Notes under the pieces: generated by a model | The model's input: the letters and a program-made list of their open reading frames with translations, nothing else | Database searches by the model: none | Told to the model about the DNA's origin: nothing | From: Pseudomonadota bacterium | Lineage (GTDB): Bacteria > Pseudomonadota > Alphaproteobacteria > Acetobacterales > Acetobacteraceae | Assembly: GCA_021826485.1 (NCBI GenBank) | Contig: JAKAZX010000195.1 | Coordinates: forward strand, 1 to 7,476 | Direction: 5' to 3' | DNA length: 7,476 nucleotides | Shown here: one piece after another, positions 1 to 5,118 of the stretch | Position numbering within the stretch: the first letter of the stretch is position 1 | How the letters are laid out: the number at the start of each line of letters is the position of its first letter | Program-made: the position numbers and the translations under genes

Positions 1-105
1 GCGGCGGCGGAGGCAACCACGGCCGGCGATCAAGCCTGCGCCAAGCGGGGTTCCTCCGGCGCCGCCCTGCGCTATCGTTGCATCGTCACGGATCGGAGAT
101 TCGCC

Positions 106-567
106 ATGCGCCGCCTCGCCGCCGCCTTGCTCGCACTGGCCATCGCCGGCGACGCCGCGGCGCAGAGCGGCCCGCCGCCGCATGCTTGGCTGTTCGGCGC
201 CTGGACCGGCGGCCTGTTCCCCGCCGCCCAGCACCTGACCGCCGAGGCCTGCCTTGCCCAGCCGAGCGTGGTGTTCACCCGCGACGTCGTGCTGCGCGCC
301 TCCCTGACCGATGCGACCTATGTGCAGCGCGTGGTGGCGACGGCGCGCGCCAGCACCGGCCGCACCGACTTCACCTTCGCCTCCGTCCCCGCCACGGCCG
401 GCGCCACCGACCCGCTGACCGGCCTGCCCACCACCGGCAGCGCCGCCCAGGGCTTCGGCTGCGCCGGGCCGGACGAACTGCACGTGGTCCGCGTCAGCGC
501 CAACGAAATCACGTTCCCCGGCTGCGCCGATTTCCCGAACCCGCTGGTGCGCTGCCCGAGCCGGTAG
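106..567 (+). CDS. Small exported four-cysteine protein, function unknown
   Basis: This 153-residue protein is probably secreted to the periplasm. Residues 1-19 form a typical Sec signal peptide: two arginines after the Met, an Ala/Leu core, then Ala-Ala-Ala before Gln20, a good signal peptidase I site. The mature part starts with a Pro-rich stretch and a Trp/Gly/Phe-rich segment (about 28-38), and has beta-prone sequence at about 54-92. Cysteines lie at 49, 119, 140 and 150, so two disulfides are possible after export. The ATG at 106 is chosen because GGAG lies at 95-98, seven bases upstream, and because it gives the signal peptide. The frame is open back to the window edge but offers no better start. 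I recognise no domain and assign no function. The last 35 residues, with clustered Cys, Pro and Phe, look like a conserved core. The gene converges on the glycosyltransferase gene, with 26 bases between the stops. Confidence 0.8.
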   Translation: MRRLAAALLALAIAGDAAAQSGPPPHAWLFGAWTGGLFPAAQHLTAEACLAQPSVVFTRDVVLRASLTDATYVQRVVATARASTGRTDFTFASVPATAGATDPLTGLPTTGSAAQGFGCAGPDELHVVRVSANEITFPGCADFPNPLVRCPSR

Positions 568-583
568 CCACGCGGCAGGATGA

Positions 584-602
584 CGGGACGGAGCTAGTCC
601 CG
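584..602. terminator. Short inverted repeat between convergent genes, possible terminator
   Basis: CGGGAC at 584-589 and GTCCCG at 597-602 form a perfect 6-bp stem with a 7-base loop. The stem spans the TAG stop (594-596) of the minus-strand glycosyltransferase and lies 17 bases after the stop of the exported-protein gene. A second inverted repeat, CTGGCT / AGCCAG at 610-615 / 619-624, lies just inside the glycosyltransferase 3' end. Neither is followed by a T-run on either strand, so a standard intrinsic terminator is not clearly shown. The position between converging genes is the main support. Confidence 0.3.
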
Positions 603-1616
603 CGCGCCGCTGGCTGCGAGCCAGTCGCGGATCCCGCCGGCCGATACGTCGAATGGATCGGGGAAGCGGGCCATCAGGTCCGGGCGGCGGCGATACAGGC
701 GGCGGGCGGCGGGCGGGATGGGCGTGCCGTCGCTGTAGCGGCCGTAATGCCACGCCGGCGGGTCAGGCGGGCCAGCGTGTGCGGCGAGCCGCCGCGCGTA
801 CCAGCGCCACAGCTCGTGCGGCACGTGCGACGTGCCGGCGTAGCGGTCCGTCATCGCGTCGCCGGCGCCGCCGTGCTTGCTGAAATGGTAGAACGTGAGC
901 GGCGCGCCGTTCGCGGTGATGCGGCCGTCCGCCGTCACCGCCAGGGTGCGGCGGCTGAGGTTCCAGCTTGCCACGTTCCAGCCGGGATCGCGCACGATGC
1001 CGACGCGCGGAAACAGCGCGGGCGCGAGGTCGCAGTATTTCTGGTCGGTGAACAGGCCGCGCTCCGGCGCATCGAAACACGCTTCGTGCAGGCGCGCCGC
1101 CCACCAGCCGGCGAAGGCGCGGCCGGCCGCATCGTTGCGCACGGCGAGGAAGCCGAGATTGAACACGCCGTAGCGCAGGGCGGCGGCCTCGTTGTCGGCG
1201 ATCGCGCCGGGCGCGTCGTTGGGCGCAAGCTGGTGCGGCGTGAGCAGGACGGAGGCGCGGGTGAGCCGCTCCTCCAGCGTCGCGAGCGGATGGAACACGG
1301 CGATGTCGGGATCGAGATACAGCACGCGCTCTGCGCCGGCGGCGAGCAGGCGGCACAGCATCGCACCCTTCACGGCGGTACATGCCTCCACCAGATCATG
1401 GCGGAACATCCAGCCGCGGAACTGCGGAATGCCGAGATCGGCGGCGGCGATCACGCGGTCGAAGCCGGCCGTCGCCGCGGCCAGCGGAAACCCCGGCGGC
1501 GGGCGATCGACCAGCACCGCCCAGAGCGGCCAGCCGGGATGCGCGGCGCGCAGCGTCTCGGCCAGCACGCGGGCGCGCGGCAGATAGTTCAGCGCGAAGC
1601 TGGTGAAGCAGATCAC
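594..1616 (-). CDS. GT-A-type glycosyltransferase (GT8-like), GTG start
   Basis: This 340-residue protein is probably a nucleotide-sugar-dependent glycosyltransferase for a surface glycan; donor and acceptor are unknown. The first strand motif is ICFTSFALNYLPRA (2-15), typical of a nucleotide-sugar-binding fold. YLDPDIAVF (100-108) carries the DxD-type metal/donor motif, Asp102-Pro-Asp104. Later conserved-looking blocks are TPHQLAP (126-132), FNLGFLAVR (152-160), FTDQKYCD (189-196), PGWNVASWN (211-219) and FYHFSKH (242-248). The last would fit the C-terminal histidine region of such enzymes. There is no signal peptide or membrane segment, so it is cytoplasmic. The start is GTG at 1616-1614, which overlaps the TGA (1615-1613) of the upstream glycosyltransferase as GTGA. 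No Shine-Dalgarno sequence is visible, so translation probably depends on coupling. No alternative start fits: the next Met is residue 70, past the first strand. The protein is Trp-rich (11 of 340). Assignment to the GT8 family proper is uncertain; the DxD fold is the firmer claim. Confidence 0.87.
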   Translation of the reverse strand: MICFTSFALNYLPRARVLAETLRAAHPGWPLWAVLVDRPPPGFPLAAATAGFDRVIAAADLGIPQFRGWMFRHDLVEACTAVKGAMLCRLLAAGAERVLYLDPDIAVFHPLATLEERLTRASVLLTPHQLAPNDAPGAIADNEAAALRYGVFNLGFLAVRNDAAGRAFAGWWAARLHEACFDAPERGLFTDQKYCDLAPALFPRVGIVRDPGWNVASWNLSRRTLAVTADGRITANGAPLTFYHFSKHGGAGDAMTDRYAGTSHVPHELWRWYARRLAAHAGPPDPPAWHYGRYSDGTPIPPAARRLYRRRPDLMARFPDPFDVSAGGIRDWLAASGARD

Positions 1617-3541
1617 GCGACGAACAGCGGCACGCGCCAGTAGCGCAGCATCGGCGCGATCCGCACGTCCAGGCAGCGCGCCGCCGCAACGTCGATCGCG
1701 GCGTCGCCGTCGGTCCAGCGCAACTCGTCCTCCGCCGCGTGCCAGCCGGCGCCGAGCCGCACGGGCGGAACCGGCACCCCGTCCAGCGCCAGCGCGCGGA
1801 CCGCGACGCCGAGGTGCCGTCCGTCCCCGCACAGCGCCGGGTCCCATGCGGTGTCGAGGCTGCGGGAGCGCAGGCGCACCACGCGGCGGCGCGCGGCGGC
1901 GGGCGGCAGGGCGAAGCGGAACACGTCGCGGTCCCGCGCGGCGTCGATGCGCCTGCGGCCGATCAGCAGGTGCAGGTCGGGGTCATCGGTGATCGCCGCG
2001 GCGTCGGACAGCGCCAATGTCGCGGTGGACCCGACATGGTGCAGGTGTGCCCCCGGTCGGCCGGCTTCGCGGCGGGCGCGGACCAGCGGCACCGCGCGGC
2101 GCGACAGGACGAAGGCGGCGAGTGCGTCGGCATCCGCAAGCACCGCGCCGCGCCCGGTCGCGCGGACCAGGGCGGCGATATGGCCGCTGCCGGCAACGGT
2201 CAGCAGGTCCGCCCCGGCGGCCAGCGCCTCATGCGCGGCGTAGCTGAAGGTTTCCGGCCAGGGCGACAGCGCCAGCACGAGGTCGATGCGGCGGGCGGCG
2301 AGCGCCTGCTGCATGACGAACGGGGCGGCCGGGGTGACGCTGACGGCCACCCCTGCCAGCCCGTCCATCGGCCGCAGGGCGGCGGCATCGGCGAAGTGGA
2401 AGAACCGGTACTCCGGCAGGGCGCGGGCGGCGCCGACCAGATCGCGGAACCAGGGCCAGCCCTTGTGATACGCGGCGGCGCCGATGAAGCCGATGCGCAC
2501 CGGCCCGCCCGCCGCCGGCCGCGGCGGCTGGGGCGCCAGGACGGCATGGGGATGCACATGAACGGCAGCCACCTTCAGGCCGGTGCTGCGCGTCCAGGCT
2601 GCCGCGGCGGTGGCGGACGGGGCGGCGAGGCAGAACGGCACCGCGGCGAACAGCGCCCGCACGCGGGCGAGATGCTCGACGCGGCCGTCCCCGTGGCGGC
2701 AGATGCGGCAGCCGAGACTGTCCGGCGGCGGCCCGTGGCAGGGGGCGATGTCGTTGCGCAGCAGCCGCGGGCTGGCGCAGCCGGCGCCGTAGTCATGCGC
2801 CCAGAAGACGCGCTCATGCGGGCGCAGGGCGGCGGCCAGCGCAGCCACCGTCTCCGGCTGCCAACCGTGCAGGGCATGCACCACCAGCAGCCGCCGCAGC
2901 GCCGCCGGCAGGGCGCGCAGCGCCGCCGCCAGTCGGTCGGCGGTCGCGACCCCGAGCCATGCCCCGTCCAGCGTCACCCCGAGTGCGGCGGGCGCGTCCG
3001 CCGCGGGGGCGAGGCCGTGGCCGGCGACGGCGGGGCAGAGATGGAGATAGGTGCCGCCGTCCCCGTTGACCTTGCGCTGCTCGCCGGCGATCAGCAGTTG
3101 GGTGCCGCCGGGAATCTCCGTGTAGCGGTCATGGCTGAGGGCGAGCACGAGGCCGCGCGCCCCGGCACAGGCCGCCGCCAGCCGTTGGCGCAAAACGGCC
3201 GGGCCGAGCGGGTCGGCGGGCAGCGCGGCCGGCGGCGCGGCGGGGTGGGGGCGGTCCAGCTCCTCCCGCCATGGGCCGCCGGGGGGGCGCGGCGGACGGC
3301 CTTCCCGCCGACCGCGCTCCAGGTAGTGCCAGAGCGGATTGAGGCCGGCGCCGGCCACGTCGGGATTGGCGCGCAGATAGTATTCCGTCGCGAACCAGGC
3401 GCTGGGGTCCCGCCCCTCCCGCCAGCCGGCGCGCCAGTAATGTTCCGCCGCCGCCATGCCGGCCCGCGCCACGTCCGGGTTGCGGGCGAGGTAGAAGGCG
3501 GCATCCACCGAAGGGGCGATGCGCGCGAGCACCGGGTCCAT
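1613..3541 (-). CDS. Multidomain GT-B glycosyltransferase with N-terminal repeats and a four-Cys cluster
   Basis: This 642-residue protein is probably cytoplasmic, with no signal peptide. Residues 11-83 hold two tandem repeats of the form FYLARNPDVA...HY...GWREGR, a module seen in alphaproteobacterial glycosyltransferases and surface-polysaccharide proteins. After a Pro/Ala-rich linker (84-125), a GT-B-like core begins with LVLALSHDRYTEIPGGTQ (131-148), where the Gly-Gly loop suits the first nucleotide-fold turn. A cysteine cluster follows at C255, C268, C278 and C281. The donor-binding half begins at VRIGFIGAAAYHKGW (348-362) and has the E-x7-E pattern of GT4-type enzymes (Glu430, Glu438, within SPWPETFSYAAHEAL). 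Residues from about 498 form a separate beta-rich domain (HHVGSTATLALSD, RWTDGDAAI). The ATG at 3541 is the first start after an in-frame stop, but it has no clear Shine-Dalgarno sequence. It lies 47 bases after trpE and overlaps the next gene by GTGA. Substrates are unknown. Confidence 0.87.
   Translation of the reverse strand: MDPVLARIAPSVDAAFYLARNPDVARAGMAAAEHYWRAGWREGRDPSAWFATEYYLRANPDVAGAGLNPLWHYLERGRREGRPPRPPGGPWREELDRPHPAAPPAALPADPLGPAVLRQRLAAACAGARGLVLALSHDRYTEIPGGTQLLIAGEQRKVNGDGGTYLHLCPAVAGHGLAPAADAPAALGVTLDGAWLGVATADRLAAALRALPAALRRLLVVHALHGWQPETVAALAAALRPHERVFWAHDYGAGCASPRLLRNDIAPCHGPPPDSLGCRICRHGDGRVEHLARVRALFAAVPFCLAAPSATAAAAWTRSTGLKVAAVHVHPHAVLAPQPPRPAAGGPVRIGFIGAAAYHKGWPWFRDLVGAARALPEYRFFHFADAAALRPMDGLAGVAVSVTPAAPFVMQQALAARRIDLVLALSPWPETFSYAAHEALAAGADLLTVAGSGHIAALVRATGRGAVLADADALAAFVLSRRAVPLVRARREAGRPGAHLHHVGSTATLALSDAAAITDDPDLHLLIGRRRIDAARDRDVFRFALPPAAARRRVVRLRSRSLDTAWDPALCGDGRHLGVAVRALALDGVPVPPVRLGAGWHAAEDELRWTDGDAAIDVAAARCLDVRIAPMLRYWRVPLFVA
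2699..2779 (-). other. Four-cysteine cluster inside the large glycosyltransferase
   Basis: This segment encodes residues 255-281, with cysteines spaced C-x12-C-x9-C-x2-C (255, 268, 278, 281). Between them lie RLLRNDIAPC and PPPDSLGCRIC, and Arg282-His283 follows directly. The preceding AHDYGAGC and the following GRVEHL fit a loop in the acceptor half of a GT-B enzyme. I recall similar Cys-rich stretches in related alphaproteobacterial glycosyltransferases. The spacing suggests a bound metal such as zinc, but this is inference. Confidence 0.55.
3293..3511 (-). repeat. Two tandem protein repeats in the large glycosyltransferase
   Basis: The segment encodes residues 11-83. Copy 1 (about 11-47) reads DAAFYLARNPDVARAG, then HYWRAGWREGRDPS. 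Copy 2 (about 49-83) reads ATEYYLRANPDVAGAG, then HYLERGRREGRPP. Each copy keeps a Tyr-Leu, an Asn-Pro-Asp-Val, a Gly, a His-Tyr and a Gly-Arg pair, with a period of about 36 residues. Known proteins with this repeat are often glycan-related; its function is unclear, and a protein-binding or scaffolding role is a guess. Confidence 0.7.
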
Positions 3542-3562
3542 CCGCCGGGACGTAACCGGCGG
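3542..3562. promoter_or_regulatory. Perfect inverted repeat directly against a start codon
   Basis: CCGCCGG (3542-3548) and CCGGCGG (3556-3562) form a perfect 7-bp all-G/C stem around a 7-base loop. The stem ends one base before the ATG (3541-3539) of the large glycosyltransferase, where a ribosome binding site would normally be. On the minus-strand mRNA it would form a strong hairpin covering the initiation region. No T-run follows it on either strand, so it is not a standard terminator. It could limit translation of the glycosyltransferase pair relative to trpE, or be chance in very GC-rich DNA. The rest of the trpE-glycosyltransferase gap (3563-3588) shows nothing else. Confidence 0.4.
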
Positions 3563-3588
3563 GATGCTGCCGGAGGGTTAAGGCGCGG

Positions 3589-5103
3589 TCAGCCGGGCTT
3601 GCCGGCGGCGAAGGTCACCGCCTCCTCCGCCGCGCGGAACAGGGCGCGGGCCTTCTGGCGGGTTTCCTCCCACTCCGCCACCGGGTCGCTGTCGGCGACC
3701 ACGCCGCAGCCGGCCTGCACGTGCATCGTGCCGTCCTTCACCACCGCGGTGCGCAGCGCGATGCAGGTGTCCATCGTGCCGTCGGGCGCGAAATAGCCGA
3801 CGCAGCCGGCATAGATGCCGCGGCGGGTCGGCTCCAGCTCCTCGATGATCTCCATGGCCCGCACCTTGGGCGCGCCGGTCAGCGTGCCGGCGGGGAAGCC
3901 GGCGGTCAGCGCGTCGATCGCGTCCAGCCCCTCACGCAGCCGGCCCTGCACGTCCGAGGCGATGTGCATGACATGGCTGAACCGCTCGATCGCGAAGCTT
4001 TCGGTGACCCGCACGCTGCCGATCTCGGCGACGCGGCCGACATCGTTGCGGCCGAGATCGAGCAGCATCAGGTGTTCCGCCCGCTCCTTCGGATCGGCGA
4101 GCAGCTCGGCCTCCAGCGCCTGATCCTCCTCATGCGTCGCGCCGCGGCGGCGGGTGCCGGCGAGCGGGCGGATGGTGACGGTGCCGTCGCGCAGGCGGAC
4201 CAGGATCTCCGGGCTGCTGCCGACCACGGCGAAGCCGCCGAAATCCAGGTGGAACAGGAACGGTGCCGGGTTGATGCGGCGGAGCGCGCGATACAGCGCG
4301 AACGGCGGCAGCGCGAACGGGACGGAGAAGCGCTGGCTCGGCACCACCTGGAACACGTCGCCGGCGCGGATGTATTCCTTCCCCCGCTCCACCGCCGCAA
4401 TGAATTCGGCGCGGGTGAAGTTGGAGGCCGGGTCGGGGAGCGGCGGCAGGGCGACCGGCGGGGCGGCCAGCGGCAGCGGGCGGGCCAGCGCCGCCTCCGC
4501 CTCCGCCAGTGCTGCCTGGGCGCCTTCCCAGGCCTGCGCGGCGGTCACGTCCGGCCGCGGATGGACCGGGGCGGCGAGCGTCAGCAGGTCGGTGACGGTG
4601 TCGAAGATGGCGAACAGCGTCGGGCGCAGCATCAGCGCCTCCGGCACGTCGATCGCCGGCTGGTTCTTCTCCGGCAGATGCTCCATCTGGCGGACCATGT
4701 CGTAGCCGAGATAGCCGACCAGCCCGCCCGCCATCGGCGGCAGGCCGGGCGGGACGGTCAGGCGGCATTCGGCGGCCAGCGCCCGCAGGCTGTCGAGCGG
4801 GGCGCGGTCGTCGGCGGCGAAGGCGTAGGGGGCGGAACGGGCGTGGCGGTTGATCTCCGGCCGGCCGCCGCGGCAGCGCCAGATCAGGTCCGGGGCGAGG
4901 CCGATGATCGAATACCGCCCGCGCGAGGCCCCGCCCTCCACGCTTTCGAGCAGGAAGGCGTTGGGCTTGCCCTCGGCGAGCTTCAGATAGGCCGCGACCG
5001 GGGTCAGCAGGTCGGCGATGCTGCGCCGCCACACCAGCCGCCCGCGCCCCTGCTCGTAATCCTGGCGGAACTCGGCGAAGCCGGGGGCCGGGGCGTAGGT
5101 CAT
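3589..5103 (-). CDS. trpE: Anthranilate synthase component I
   Basis: TrpE turns chorismate and ammonia into anthranilate and pyruvate, the first committed step of tryptophan synthesis in the cytoplasm. It normally works with the glutaminase TrpG. The protein has 504 residues, the usual length for an unfused TrpE. FLLESVEGG (50-58) matches the tryptophan feedback-binding motif, followed by GRYSIIG (62-68). The chorismate-binding domain shows AGDVFQVVPSQRF, IRPLAGTRRRG, DPKERAEHLMLLDLGRND (337-354, with His344), ERFSHVMHI (373-381), FPAGTLTGAPK (403-413) and QAGCGVVADSDP (463-474). All core motifs are present, so it should be active. The ATG at 5103 has AGGA at 5116-5113, nine bases upstream. 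The gene lies 13 bases after ppiD, so no room exists for a trp leader or attenuator directly before it. No glutaminase domain is fused at the C-terminus, and trpG does not follow in the window. Confidence 0.97.
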   Translation of the reverse strand: MTYAPAPGFAEFRQDYEQGRGRLVWRRSIADLLTPVAAYLKLAEGKPNAFLLESVEGGASRGRYSIIGLAPDLIWRCRGGRPEINRHARSAPYAFAADDRAPLDSLRALAAECRLTVPPGLPPMAGGLVGYLGYDMVRQMEHLPEKNQPAIDVPEALMLRPTLFAIFDTVTDLLTLAAPVHPRPDVTAAQAWEGAQAALAEAEAALARPLPLAAPPVALPPLPDPASNFTRAEFIAAVERGKEYIRAGDVFQVVPSQRFSVPFALPPFALYRALRRINPAPFLFHLDFGGFAVVGSSPEILVRLRDGTVTIRPLAGTRRRGATHEEDQALEAELLADPKERAEHLMLLDLGRNDVGRVAEIGSVRVTESFAIERFSHVMHIASDVQGRLREGLDAIDALTAGFPAGTLTGAPKVRAMEIIEELEPTRRGIYAGCVGYFAPDGTMDTCIALRTAVVKDGTMHVQAGCGVVADSDPVAEWEETRQKARALFRAAEEAVTFAAGKPG

Positions 5104-5112
5104 CGCGGGCGG

Positions 5113-5118
5113 TCCTTC
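5113..5118 (-). promoter_or_regulatory. Ribosome binding site of trpE overlapping the ppiD stop
   Basis: On the minus strand GAAGGA (5118-5113) shares bases with the TGA stop (5119-5117) of ppiD and lies nine bases before the trpE ATG at 5103. It settles the trpE start and suggests that a ribosome ending on ppiD could pass straight to trpE. It is the clearest Shine-Dalgarno sequence among the minus-strand genes. Confidence 0.75.

Noticed and set aside
1..105. Possible upstream gene end or N-terminal extension of the exported protein
   Set aside because: Several frames are open to the window edge, but no motif or start supports a gene, and the signal peptide with its GGAG site fixes the start at 106.
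1617..1847. Upstream extension of the small glycosyltransferase to 1847
   Set aside because: The extension is Arg/Ala/Gly-rich, lies out of frame over the end of the large glycosyltransferase, and the GT-A fold begins exactly at the GTG at 1616.
78..3796. Two very long plus-strand open frames (78-1643 and 1739-3796) opposite the glycosyltransferases
   Set aside because: They lie opposite well-supported genes, translate to Arg/Gly/Ala/Gln-rich sequence with no recognisable motif, and stay open because stop codons are rare in GC-rich DNA.
5104..5116. Possible trp leader peptide or attenuator before trpE
   Set aside because: Only 13 bases separate ppiD and trpE, with no room for a leader peptide and alternative hairpins; none is seen near the ppiD start either.
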